A DNA stretch of 64,000 nucleotides from Psychromonas sp. 14N.309.X.WAT.B.A12 (GTDB lineage Bacteria > Pseudomonadota > Gammaproteobacteria > Enterobacterales > Psychromonadaceae), in assembly GCF_030397575.1 (NCBI RefSeq), contig NZ_JAPNXS010000013.1, forward strand, positions 1-64,000, written 5' to 3'. Below, one piece after another: positions 1 to 8,250 of this stretch; position 1 is the stretch's first letter, and each line of letters begins with the position of its first letter. Under the pieces are notes generated by a model. It searched no databases. It was not told the DNA's origin and saw only the letters and a program-made list of their open reading frames with translations. A program made the position numbers and the translations under genes.

Positions 1-289
1 TTTTTGAATGCAGTTGACGGAAGTTTTTAAGGTCTTCGATTGAAAGGTCATAACCGGTTAAATGCAATAGAGAATAGATAAGCATTGAGCCATGACCATT
101 AGAGAGAATAAAGCGATCGCGGTCAGCCCAATCTGGGTTCGTTGGGTTGTGCTTTAGGAAGTCAGTCCATAACACTTGTGCAATATCAGCCATCCCCATT
201 GGTGCGCCAGGGTGACCTGAATTGGCTTGTTGTACTGCATCCATACTAAGGGCACGAATGGCATTAGCTAACTCTTGACGAGAAGGCAT
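1..289 (-). CDS. tkt: Transketolase, N-terminal part (runs off the window)
   Basis: The minus-strand frame opens with an ATG at 287-289 behind an AGGAG-type ribosome site at 295-300 and stays open to the window edge, giving about 96 residues. It begins [20 protein letters not shown] and carries the transketolase thiamine-binding neighbourhood ([11 protein letters not shown], then WTDFLKHNP, then [15 protein letters not shown]). Transketolase moves two-carbon units between sugar phosphates in the cytosolic non-oxidative pentose phosphate pathway. Only the first seventh or so of a roughly 660-residue enzyme is present, so tktA and tktB cannot be told apart. The following 230 bases towards glpE contain its promoter region and one hairpin. 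Confidence 0.95.
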   Translation of the reverse strand, partial: MPSRQELANAIRALSMDAVQQANSGHPGAPMGMADIAQVLWTDFLKHNPTNPDWADRDRFILSNGHGSMLIYSLLHLTGYDLSIEDLKNFRQLHSK

Positions 290-482
290 CTGTTTCTCCT
301 GATTACATTTAGATTTAATAAAGAATATGTGCGGATATATCTGGTGCGGATTATCACAAATACGTGGTACGGGGGCAAACGATAATTTACAAATTGATCA
401 CATAATTGGAGAAAATAAAGTTTAACTGGGGAATAGTAAAGAAAATGCAAAAGTATAGGTTAAGTAATATGAAATAAAATAA

Positions 483-507
483 TTAAGGGTAGATTAAATA
501 CCCTTAA
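483..507 (-). terminator. Hairpin after the DUF6572-type gene
   Basis: A perfect 9-base stem, TTAAGGGTA with TACCCTTAA around a 7-base loop, starts 15 bases beyond the stop of the gene at 522-872. In the minus direction the following bases are T-rich but are not a clean T run, so this is a moderate terminator call. The rest of 290-521 shows no gene. Confidence 0.5.
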
Positions 508-521
508 TAAAGACTGTTAAA

Positions 522-872
522 CTAGCTTTGTTGCTCCGCATATCCAGTATTTTTATTTGGACCAAAAACAAAAATAATTCCCTGATCTAATAATATTTGT
601 GTGGTTTTATCAAAAAAGGTAATGGCTTGATCTGTTGGCATATGCTTAAGAATCAACTCAATCGCAATATCAAACCCTTCCGCATCTGGTAGTGCTTTTA
701 ATAGTTCGCCAGACTCAATGAAGTACAAATAAGTATTAATTTTTTCTTGTAGTGTAAAAAGGTGTACATCGTCGTGATCCCAAACTAACGGGTCAATAAT
801 ACTTAAAAATACACGTTTCGCTTCCTTTTCCATGCCAATAGCATCAATGCTATCTGTTTCAACTACGCTCAT
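522..872 (-). CDS. DUF6572-type small protein
   Basis: A 116-residue cytosolic protein with no signal peptide or membrane segment. The middle (VHLFTLQEKINTYLYFIESG) and the preceding SIIDPLVWDHDD resemble the DUF6572 family as I remember it; the function of that family is not established. The ATG at 870-872 has a good TTAGGA ribosome site upstream. It lies 51 bases downstream of glpE on the same strand, so co-transcription is likely. The C-terminus ends in an ordinary hydrophilic tail. The gene is probably real, since start, ribosome site and following hairpin all agree, but no role can be given. Confidence 0.75.
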   Translation of the reverse strand: MSVVETDSIDAIGMEKEAKRVFLSIIDPLVWDHDDVHLFTLQEKINTYLYFIESGELLKALPDAEGFDIAIELILKHMPTDQAITFFDKTTQILLDQGIIFVFGPNKNTGYAEQQS

Positions 873-906
873 TACTATTCCTAACTTTTTATCTAATTAA
901 TGCTGA

Positions 907-1340
907 TGTATACGACTAATAACCTAAACCATTGGATATAATTCGCGCCACATGGCCATTCCACCTTCAACGCTATAAGTATCCTTATAACCTTGGTCGG
1001 CTAAATATTGAGCAACCCCTTTACTACTATTACCATGGTAACAAACAACAAATACAGGTGTATTAAACTGCACTTTTTCAAAAAACTCTTTTAGTGTTTC
1101 GTTATTTAAATTAAAAGCACCTTCTGCATGATCAGCAGCATAAGACTGAGCATCACGCGTATCCACAAGAACAGCCTCTTCATTCTCTAAACGTTGTTTG
1201 GTTTCAGCTATTTCTATTAGCTTAAATGTGGACATTTTTTATTCCTTTTATTAAATGCGCATGTGCATATCAAAATCTTTACTCAAAAATATGATGCACT
1301 AAAATCAACTACTTTTCTATTTAACAGTTAGTCGTATACA
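907..1340. repeat. 13-bp inverted repeat pair flanking glpE
   Basis: The sequence TGTATACGACTAA at 907-919 recurs in inverted orientation at 1328-1340. The two arms sit just outside the glpE reading frame, one 5 bases beyond its stop and one about 90 bases upstream of its start. There is no transposase and no target-site duplication was seen. Chance is a realistic explanation. Confidence 0.4.
924..1235 (-). CDS. glpE: Thiosulfate sulfurtransferase GlpE (single-domain rhodanese)
   Basis: The 103-residue length is close to that of E. coli GlpE, and the protein is one rhodanese domain. The active-site loop CYHGNSS places the catalytic cysteine at residue 65, the same number as in E. coli GlpE. 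VDTRDAQSYAADHAEGA is the typical rhodanese N-terminal motif and VEGGMAMW the typical C-terminal one. The enzyme transfers sulfane sulfur from thiosulfate to cyanide or thiol acceptors such as thioredoxin in the cytosol. In E. coli glpE lies next to the glp genes; here the downstream partner is a DUF6572-type gene, so the context differs. The ATG at 1233-1235 fits the family start. Confidence 0.93.
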   Translation of the reverse strand: MSTFKLIEIAETKQRLENEEAVLVDTRDAQSYAADHAEGAFNLNNETLKEFFEKVQFNTPVFVVCYHGNSSKGVAQYLADQGYKDTYSVEGGMAMWRELYPMV

Positions 1341-1391
1341 CGAAATTAAATTTACTTTTCATAAAGTAATGGACTCACTATTCTGAAATTT

Positions 1392-2552
1392 TTAGTCTTC
1401 TCGCTCAATTAACCCTAATTGTCGTGAGATAATTGTTTCAAATGAAAATCTATCAATGCTTTCTTGATTAGGTGTGACAGGTGAAATTAAGTATTGATTT
1501 ATTTTTTCTGACAACAATAAATAATCTCCAGTTGGAGTTAGACCTTGGCTCAGCTCTTCAGTTAGAATTTCATGGACTGGTCCACAGTCTGTGCTAATCA
1601 CAGGAACACCGCAAGCAAGAGCCTCAACAATAACGTTTCCAAAACCTTCACAATCAGAGCTTAAAACAAATAATGTAGCGGCTTTATACCAAGGGTAAGG
1701 GTTGCATACAAAACCAGGCATAATAACGGAATCACCCAACTCTAATTCAGCAATGAGTTTTTCAAGTTCACACCTTTGATTCCCTTCTCCTAATATTACT
1801 AATTTATAATCTTTAACATTTGCTTGATGATAAGCTTTTATCAATAAATCAAACCTTTTTTGTTTAGTCAAGCGCCCCACACCTAAGATATATTTACCCG
1901 AATATATCTTTATTTTTTCTTTGCTTAACAGCTTAACTCGTTCAATGTCACAAGGATTATGTATCGCCTCGAATTTTCTAGGTTTTATACTATTTTCAGT
2001 TAACATATTAACAACAGGTAATGTGATATGTTCCGATACAGCAAAATAAAGTTTATCTTGGAAAAGGCAACGATTAGTTCGAAGACAGTAACCTTTCATC
2101 AAAAAGTTATTATGGGTTTTAAACTGATAAGGCAAATGAAGGCTATTAACTATATCATCACGATCAAGCCACCAAGTACGTTTAATTGAACGCAGCCCTC
2201 TAATAAAAATAGCATCAAACTTTTTTTCAGACTCTAAAGTTGTTAATAGATTTAATAACAAGGGCTTGAATATCGGCTTAGAAAGAAATAGCTCGCATGA
2301 AGGAACAATGTGTCTAAAAAGCAATTTATAACTTACATAATATAACGCTAATAAAGGGTTTCTTTTTAAGAATGACTTTATGTCTAAGGTATGTAAATGA
2401 CATTCGAAATCTAGTTTAATTAATTGCCCTTTTTCCAGACAGATAATATGAACTTCATAATCTAATGAGGCGTATGCCCTGGCCAATTCCACAGTTATCT
2501 TCTGGATACCACCAAACTTTAAATTATGGACAACAAATAATACTTTTTTCAT
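1392..2552 (-). CDS. Glycosyltransferase family 4 protein
   Basis: A GT-B fold glycosyltransferase of 386 residues. The N-terminus (MKKVLFVVHNLKFGGIQKIT) is the usual GT4 acceptor-domain start, with a glycine-rich GGIQ turn. The C-terminal nucleotide-sugar domain has LGVGRLTKQKRFD, then LSSDCEGFGNVIVEALACGVPVIST with the EGFG...E motif that binds the donor. A longer frame begins at 2570, but the ATG at 2550-2552 follows an AGGT ribosome site at 6-base spacing and matches family starts. It probably adds a sugar to the LPS core or a linked glycan on the cytoplasmic face of the inner membrane; donor and acceptor are not readable. It is the most downstream gene of the minus-strand sugar group. 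Confidence 0.88.
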   Translation of the reverse strand: MKKVLFVVHNLKFGGIQKITVELARAYASLDYEVHIICLEKGQLIKLDFECHLHTLDIKSFLKRNPLLALYYVSYKLLFRHIVPSCELFLSKPIFKPLLLNLLTTLESEKKFDAIFIRGLRSIKRTWWLDRDDIVNSLHLPYQFKTHNNFLMKGYCLRTNRCLFQDKLYFAVSEHITLPVVNMLTENSIKPRKFEAIHNPCDIERVKLLSKEKIKIYSGKYILGVGRLTKQKRFDLLIKAYHQANVKDYKLVILGEGNQRCELEKLIAELELGDSVIMPGFVCNPYPWYKAATLFVLSSDCEGFGNVIVEALACGVPVISTDCGPVHEILTEELSQGLTPTGDYLLLSEKINQYLISPVTPNQESIDRFSFETIISRQLGLIERED

Positions 2553-2710
2553 TTTTATACCTAGAATCATATTTGAAGCTACTTTTTAGACAACATCAAA
2601 TAAGTACAATTTTACGACTTTAATGCTCTAGTTTAGTTTATAAAAATTAATATGTTACATAAATCCATAATAATTTTTTGATTTTTTAGAGACTGCTTTA
2701 AATACGATTA

Positions 2711-3802
2711 TTAAACCAACGACAAATAAACATCAAGCGTTGCTTCCACCCCTTGCTCAACATTAAATTTATTCACAGCTCTTTCTTTGGCATTTTTACC
2801 GTAAAGCGCACATAACGCTCTATCATTGTATAACTTCATAATGGCATCAGCTAATTCTTGAGGTTTAGATGGCGGAACAACAATGCCTGAATGACCATTT
2901 TTCACTAACTCGGCATTACCGCCTGTATCAGATACAATGGCAGGGATACCATAGGAGTTAGCTTCTAACACAGCACGACATAAGCCTTCTCGTTTGGTTG
3001 TTGGTAATACAGTTAAATCAGAAGCAGCAGCGACTTCAGGCGCATCAGTTCGATAACCTAACGCATGTACTCTACCAACACGGCCACTTGATTCAATCAA
3101 AGCCTGTATTTTGGGTGATGAAGGATCAGCCCCTACTAATAAAACGTCAAGGTTTGTATCCTTAGGCAATAAAGATAATGCTTCCATCAAAACGGGTAAG
3201 CCTTTACGCGGTCTTAAATTAGCAACTAATGAAATAATAAAGCTATCATCTGCTAATTTTAAATCAGATAAATCAGCTTTTGGATTTTGATACCAGCTAC
3301 TATCGTGACCTTTATAGACAGTCACGGCTTTATCTTTATGTCGACCAAGGTGAGTTTTTAGCTCTAACTCAACAGCCTTTGCAACACAGATAATTTTATC
3401 TAAACGCGGGTGAAGTAAAGTTAAATAACTAGCAGGATCAAGTCGACTCATATTGCCAGTCTGCCCTCTGTAAGCAATTGCTTTTACATCAGTACCGATA
3501 GCCGCCATTGCGCCATTACAACAAGCTATATTATTAAACAGATGGAGAATTTTAATATCATGCTGTTTAATCAACTGTTTAATTTTTTTGATGCTAGATA
3601 ATGAAAATTTTTTATTTAGCTTATCAGTGAACACTTTTATTCCATTCGACTCAAACAACGCAATAAGTGGCGAATTTGGGTTGCATAAAGCCGTTACTCT
3701 CACTTTCCCTGTTTTATGTAGTCCTATTATTTGAGATGCCTCAGGACGTATAGGGTTAATATTTTCACGAGCATGGTGTGTCACCACTAAAACATTGATC
3801 AT
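2711..3802 (-). CDS. Glycosyltransferase family 4 protein
   Basis: A second GT4 enzyme of 363 residues from the ATG at 3800-3802 (MINVLVVTHHARENINP). The frame extends to 3868, but the added 22 residues are basic and look unlike a GT4 start. The C-terminal domain carries SLVANLRPRKGLPVLMEAL and the donor-binding EGLCRAVLEANSYGIPAIVSD. It is related to, but clearly different from, the neighbour at 1392-2552. Together with the gene at 4055-5104 it forms a minus-strand run behind waaA, which points to LPS outer-core or glycan assembly at the inner membrane. Spacing of 158 bases to the first GT4 and 252 bases from the upstream gene leaves room for separate promoters. Confidence 0.87.
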   Translation of the reverse strand: MINVLVVTHHARENINPIRPEASQIIGLHKTGKVRVTALCNPNSPLIALFESNGIKVFTDKLNKKFSLSSIKKIKQLIKQHDIKILHLFNNIACCNGAMAAIGTDVKAIAYRGQTGNMSRLDPASYLTLLHPRLDKIICVAKAVELELKTHLGRHKDKAVTVYKGHDSSWYQNPKADLSDLKLADDSFIISLVANLRPRKGLPVLMEALSLLPKDTNLDVLLVGADPSSPKIQALIESSGRVGRVHALGYRTDAPEVAAASDLTVLPTTKREGLCRAVLEANSYGIPAIVSDTGGNAELVKNGHSGIVVPPSKPQELADAIMKLYNDRALCALYGKNAKERAVNKFNVEQGVEATLDVYLSLV

Positions 3803-4054
3803 GGTAATTCTAAATCCAAAAAATTGATAAAATGAAGGCCGACTCCTAAAAGGAACTTTCAACCTCAAAAGAATACGAGTAAAAGATTGTTGATTAATGT
3901 TAATTAATCTAAGGAAAATAGTTATCTATTTTTCTACTTTAATGATTAGTTATCAAAAGCTATAAACAATAAGTATATGATGTGTAGAGTATCTTATCCC
4001 TTAACACCAATCAAATGAGATAAATAAAACCGATTTATTAAGCAAATAAATAAT

Positions 4055-5104
4055 TTAATGTTTCCAATACTTTAACTTTTTGCGCATTTTAATATTTTGG
4101 ATAAAATTACGCGGCTTTGTGTCTTGCCAATCATTTTCAATCATCTCTTCAACTGCAGATAAAATTCGACTAGATGAGTTACCATCAAGAAAAGGAGTGA
4201 TAGCTGGACCATATGCCTTAATTTGCTCTATTAAAGCAGAAGAAGGAGACAAAGCTTGCTGAATTGCTCCCTTTAGTTCGGCAGCTTCGGTAATATTAAT
4301 AAAGCAATCCAACGGAGACCTATTATTAACAGTAATAACAGGTTTATTTAGTAGTAAAAATTCTTGAAAGATAGAGGAATTATCACAAATCATTAAATCT
4401 GCTCGGTGCAAAGCCTCAATCACTTGATCATTACCAAAAAAAACTAAATTCTCACCCTGTAAATCTTTATACTTTTGTACTGTCTGTTTGGCCATTTTAG
4501 GATGTAATGTCACTAACCATTGCCACTGGCTATCTTTACTTAGTCTCTTAATTTCATCATACACAAGTTCAGCGCAGGATAATGAAGTTGAAAAAGTCGA
4601 TGAAAATAAAATTTGTGGACGTGAAAAAGTCTCTTTAGATTGGTATCTAAATAAAGCATCTAACTTTACCCAGCCGGTTTCAACTACTTTACAATGAGCT
4701 TTATCTTTAATTGCTTCCAATAACATACCAGTTCGTTGCGGCCCTTCAGTGCAATAAAGATCAAACAAGCCTCTCTCAGGATAAACGTTACCGCGTTTAC
4801 TTTGGTTTAAACCATGAAAAACTTGTACTTTAATGCCAGGTATAAAACGGGGTACATGATTGCCAGGAACAAAAACAGCATCAGATTTAAAAGCAATGGC
4901 ATCGTCAATGGAGGCTAGCATTTGCTCATCATCTCGCAAATATTGAGTAGAAGCGTCATTTCCGACAATTAGCCATTTTACTTGGTAACCTTGATTAATA
5001 GCTTCAATCTGTATTGGGCGAAGAATATCGAAGGCATAATTTTGCTCAACATAAAAAAGAAATTTTAACGACTTTCTTTCTGTATTTGATGGTGATACCT
5101 GCAT
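4055..5104 (-). CDS. CDP-glycerol glycerophosphotransferase-like / GT-B sugar transferase
   Basis: A 349-residue soluble protein. The C-terminal half (LVTLHPKM, then ADLMICDNSSIFQEFLLLNKPVI) carries the histidine and D-N-S-S motifs of the CDP-glycerol glycerophosphotransferase (TagF/TagB) superfamily, which also resembles UDP-GlcNAc 2-epimerase folds. VFVPGNHVPRF and VQVFHGLNQSKRG are also typical of this group. In gammaproteobacteria such proteins sit beside waaA and are thought to decorate LPS with glycerol phosphate or a sugar; that role is inferred. The ATG at 5102-5104 follows an AGGG ribosome site. It is transcribed divergently from waaA across an 83-base gap holding a 14-base palindrome. 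Confidence 0.75.
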   Translation of the reverse strand: MQVSPSNTERKSLKFLFYVEQNYAFDILRPIQIEAINQGYQVKWLIVGNDASTQYLRDDEQMLASIDDAIAFKSDAVFVPGNHVPRFIPGIKVQVFHGLNQSKRGNVYPERGLFDLYCTEGPQRTGMLLEAIKDKAHCKVVETGWVKLDALFRYQSKETFSRPQILFSSTFSTSLSCAELVYDEIKRLSKDSQWQWLVTLHPKMAKQTVQKYKDLQGENLVFFGNDQVIEALHRADLMICDNSSIFQEFLLLNKPVITVNNRSPLDCFINITEAAELKGAIQQALSPSSALIEQIKAYGPAITPFLDGNSSSRILSAVEEMIENDWQDTKPRNFIQNIKMRKKLKYWKH

Positions 5105-5141
5105 TGATTTACCCTACAATTTGAACTAAAAATAAATAATA

Positions 5142-5155
5142 GTAGTGTACACTAC
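5142..5155. promoter_or_regulatory. 14-bp perfect palindrome in the divergent waaA promoter region
   Basis: GTAGTGTACACTAC reads the same on both strands. It lies 33 bases before the waaA start and 37 bases before the start of the divergent gene at 4055-5104, the usual place for an operator serving both. The binding protein is unknown. Confidence 0.4.
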
Positions 5156-5187
5156 ATCTTTTTAGCAAACAGCGAATAATTGATAAT

Positions 5188-6474
5188 ATGCTTTTACGTT
5201 TAATTTACCGCCTTTTATTAATATTAGTAGCGCCAATTTTTTTAATTGGCTTGTATAAGTCAAAACCAAACAAACCTAAATTTGGAAAACGCTGGAAAGA
5301 GCACTTTGGTATCACTCCGCCAATTAATAAAACATTTAACAATCCAATATGGGTTCATGCAGTCTCTGTTGGTGAAGTCGTCGCTATCACCCCTTTAATT
5401 AAAGAACTCAAAAAACAAACACCTTCACTTAATATTCTCTTAACCACGACCACCAGCACAGGTGCAAATGAAGTGAAAAAGTTAGGGGATTTAGTCGAAC
5501 ACCGTTACATGCCTTTAGACTTTCCTTTTGCTATTAAAAGCTTTATTAATCGCATGCAACCTAAAGCATTATTTATTATGGAAACTGAGCTTTGGCCTAA
5601 CACATTACATTACTGCCAAAAAATGAACATAGCGGTAACAATTATTAATGCCAGATTATCTGAAAGATCTGCCACACGTTATAAGAAGTTTCCCTTCATC
5701 TTTAATCTATTATTGAGAAATATTGATTTTGTCTTAGCGCAAACTCAACATGATGCACAACGTTTTATTAACCTTGGTCTTTCTCCGCACCAAACTCAAG
5801 TGACAGGTTCTATTAAATTCGATATCAAAGTAACGCCAACACAATTAGACGAAGCAAAGAAGTTAAGAGCAGCTTTGGGTAATGCGCGACCAGTATGGAT
5901 TGCGGCGAGCACACATAAAGGTGAAGATGAACAGGTTATTGCAGCTCATCAACAAGTATTAACGAGCATACCAGAGGCATTATTAATTATCGTGCCGCGT
6001 CACCCAGAGCGCTTTAGCTCAGTACAAGAACTCGTTACCAAAAATAAGTTATCGGTAATATCAAGAAGCAGCCAACACAACATAACAGAACAAACTCAAG
6101 TTTACCTTGGTGACACCATGGGTGAGATGATGGTTTTACTGGGCGCATCAGATGTTTGTTTCATTGCCGGAAGCTTAATTGGTGATAAGGTCGGCGGGCA
6201 TAATCTACTTGAAGCTGCAGCACTCAAAAAGCCTATTTTGAATGGGCCCAGTTATTTTAATTTTAAAGAGATAACAGAGCAGCTAACGATATTAGGCGCT
6301 TGTACTATTTGCCAAGATGCAAAAGAGATCGCTAATGCAATAAAGCATTTATTCGCAAACGAACAAATACAAAATGAACAAGGGAAACAGGCATTAGCTT
6401 TTGTTGAAAGGAATCAAGGTGCTCTACTTAAAACCAGTAAAGCGATACTAAGTATTATTGATGATAAGCCTTAG
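5188..6474 (+). CDS. waaA: 3-deoxy-D-manno-octulosonic acid transferase (Kdo transferase)
   Basis: A 428-residue protein, close to E. coli WaaA (425). It begins with one hydrophobic anchor (residues 1-22), then HAVSVGEVVAITPLI, holding the catalytic glutamate of the family, followed by METELWPN, NARLSERS, TGSIKFD and the C-terminal GGHNLLEAAALKKPILNGP. It moves Kdo from CMP-Kdo to lipid IV-A on the inner face of the cytoplasmic membrane, the first step of LPS core assembly. With a Kdo kinase and an OpsX-type heptosyltransferase nearby, a mono-Kdo enzyme of the Haemophilus/Vibrio type is likely, but mono- versus bifunctionality cannot be read here. Its last 20 bases overlap the end of kdkA tail to tail. 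Confidence 0.96.
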   Translation: MLLRLIYRLLLILVAPIFLIGLYKSKPNKPKFGKRWKEHFGITPPINKTFNNPIWVHAVSVGEVVAITPLIKELKKQTPSLNILLTTTTSTGANEVKKLGDLVEHRYMPLDFPFAIKSFINRMQPKALFIMETELWPNTLHYCQKMNIAVTIINARLSERSATRYKKFPFIFNLLLRNIDFVLAQTQHDAQRFINLGLSPHQTQVTGSIKFDIKVTPTQLDEAKKLRAALGNARPVWIAASTHKGEDEQVIAAHQQVLTSIPEALLIIVPRHPERFSSVQELVTKNKLSVISRSSQHNITEQTQVYLGDTMGEMMVLLGASDVCFIAGSLIGDKVGGHNLLEAAALKKPILNGPSYFNFKEITEQLTILGACTICQDAKEIANAIKHLFANEQIQNEQGKQALAFVERNQGALLKTSKAILSIIDDKP

Positions 6475-7159
6475 ATAAACACTCCCAATCTTGCATCTCC
6501 CATTTAATTTGACGCTTATTGAACTCTTTATTAAAAGAACGTAATAGGCGTTTTAAGTTTCCTTCTTTCCATTCGCTCCCTGTTTGTTCATAACATTTAT
6601 CAAAATCAATGATCCATGCTTTGCCTTGTTTATCCAGCAAGATATTGTGAATGTTTAAATCCGTGTGATTAACCTGCGCTTGATGCATTTTTTTAATCTG
6701 TATTGCTATCGCATGGTATTCAGCTTCGTTTAATTTACGTTGTTGTAAGATATCCACCAAATCCTGCGCATCGGGTATTTTTTCTGATAACAAATCTGCT
6801 TGATAAAAAAAACCATGCTTTATAGCTCGAGCTGCGATTGGGCGAGGTACATTTACTTCAAGTTGATTAAGTTTTTGTAATAAATTAAATTCAGCAATGG
6901 AACGTGCCACCTCCCAGCCATTAAATACATAATGATCAGAAATAATTTTGCCAAATAACCCTCCACGTCGATAATGACGCAGCGCCCCTTGTATGGCGTC
7001 TAACTGCACAAACCATGTTGTCCCTCGACCTGTCGCACTACCAGTTACTTTATTAAGTTGCTCCCAGTATTGAGGATCAAAACAACGTTCTATATCATCG
7101 CTAATTAAGCTATCATCAAACATGATATAACAGTTATTTTGTTCAAACGTCTTTAACAT
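6455..7159 (-). CDS. kdkA: 3-deoxy-D-manno-octulosonic acid kinase
   Basis: A 234-residue protein from the ATG at 7157-7159, which follows a GGAA ribosome site; the frame itself extends to 7198. It shows the lipopolysaccharide-kinase fold: HYRRGGLFGKI near residue 60, the catalytic loop HTDLNIHNILLD and the metal-binding IIDFDKC. KdkA phosphorylates the 4-position of the single Kdo residue in Haemophilus, Vibrio and relatives, using ATP at the cytoplasmic membrane. Gene order waaA-kdkA-opsX fits this, because the added phosphate precedes heptose addition. It converges on waaA with a 20-base overlap of coding sequence and leaves no room for a terminator between the two. Confidence 0.93.
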   Translation of the reverse strand: MLKTFEQNNCYIMFDDSLISDDIERCFDPQYWEQLNKVTGSATGRGTTWFVQLDAIQGALRHYRRGGLFGKIISDHYVFNGWEVARSIAEFNLLQKLNQLEVNVPRPIAARAIKHGFFYQADLLSEKIPDAQDLVDILQQRKLNEAEYHAIAIQIKKMHQAQVNHTDLNIHNILLDKQGKAWIIDFDKCYEQTGSEWKEGNLKRLLRSFNKEFNKRQIKWEMQDWECLSKAYHQ

Positions 7160-7243
7160 GATGTGATTCCATTTACCGAAAAGAAAAGATATTAACATGC
7201 CTCTATTTACATCTGTATCAAGACGTTAAAAATGTAGCAATAA

Positions 7244-8053
7244 TTAAAAATCTCTTTTTAATAAATAAAAACCACATATCCTTATGATTTTAAAATCCTT
7301 TTTTATTTTAATATAAAAAATAAATTTTTTAATTTTTTTAAGGTATTTCTTTTTGTTATTTTTACTGTGCCCGCCTAAAATAGTAAAACCGGACAAGTTT
7401 CTAACAGACCTGCTTTCCCCCAATAAATAAGTACAATTCGCTTTTTCCTTCCATAAAGCATACGAAAAGCTTAATTGGTCCCTTCTAGAGTATTTATTAA
7501 CCACATCCCACCATACTTCGCTTACTTTCTTAACTTTATCCGTATTATGCTTTCTTAATAAAAGATTAGTTTCAAATAAACCATAATGCTTAGGGAAGCC
7601 TTCTTTTGAAATAAAATTTACTACATTTTTTATAGGTCCAGGCGCATCTTTACCCGATGCCTCACATGCAGTCGCCTCTTCATATATACAATCCCTCAAA
7701 GGGTGCTTTACAGTAGAAATTTCATCATTATTAGATATAGCTAAATTAATAAACTTATCAAGTGTCTTATCAAGTACATTAATATTTGTATCAATCCACA
7801 AAGAGTACTCATATTCAGGGAATAATTTATGAGGGTTTGTTTTATGCCACCTTGCCGTTTTTATTTTATTATTATCATCATCTTGATTTTTAACTAAATG
7901 TTGAAGAGGTCTAATTTCCCAGCCATTTTTTTCTTTTAAATTGCATATATCAGTGAAGAGGACATAATCCCAACCTTCCACTTTATGTTTATGTTTTGGA
8001 ATATCATCATAATGTCCAACTAATGCCCCATAAACTACATTTTTATTCTTCAT
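7244..8053 (-). CDS. TOD1/DUF616-type glycosyltransferase-like protein
   Basis: A 269-residue protein from the ATG at 8051-8053 (MKNKNVVYGALVGHYDDIP); in-frame starts at 8062 and 8074 are also possible. VVYGALVGHYD, DYVLFTDICN, KTNPHKLFPEYEYSLWIDTNI and RDQLSFSYALWK match the DUF616 (TOD1/MUCI70) family, with a D-T-N in place of a DXD sugar-nucleotide motif. Such proteins occur in surface polysaccharide clusters and are assumed to be glycosyltransferases. The last 40 residues are unusually lysine- and isoleucine-rich, and the gene looks more AT-rich than waaA or opsX, which suggests recent acquisition. It is on the same strand as kdkA and 84 bases upstream of it. Confidence 0.72.
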   Translation of the reverse strand: MKNKNVVYGALVGHYDDIPKHKHKVEGWDYVLFTDICNLKEKNGWEIRPLQHLVKNQDDDNNKIKTARWHKTNPHKLFPEYEYSLWIDTNINVLDKTLDKFINLAISNNDEISTVKHPLRDCIYEEATACEASGKDAPGPIKNVVNFISKEGFPKHYGLFETNLLLRKHNTDKVKKVSEVWWDVVNKYSRRDQLSFSYALWKEKANCTYLLGESRSVRNLSGFTILGGHSKNNKKKYLKKIKKFIFYIKIKKDFKIIRICGFYLLKRDF

Positions 8054-8250
8054 AATCACCATTCCATTTATCAAAAGCGCCTTGAATAAATATTTTAACT
8101 AATACTTTCTCACGCTCATTCCTGATTACTTTACTTCGTAAAGTTAGATAGCCAAATATTACACTAAACTTCTAGTTCTATTCATACAATTTCAACTGTT
8201 GATGAAGTATCATAAGTAATAATTCAATGAAATTACTTGGAACACCTTTT

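Noticed and set aside
268-450. 60-codon minus-strand frame over the transketolase start
   Set aside because: It overlaps the tkt start in another frame and lacks any support.
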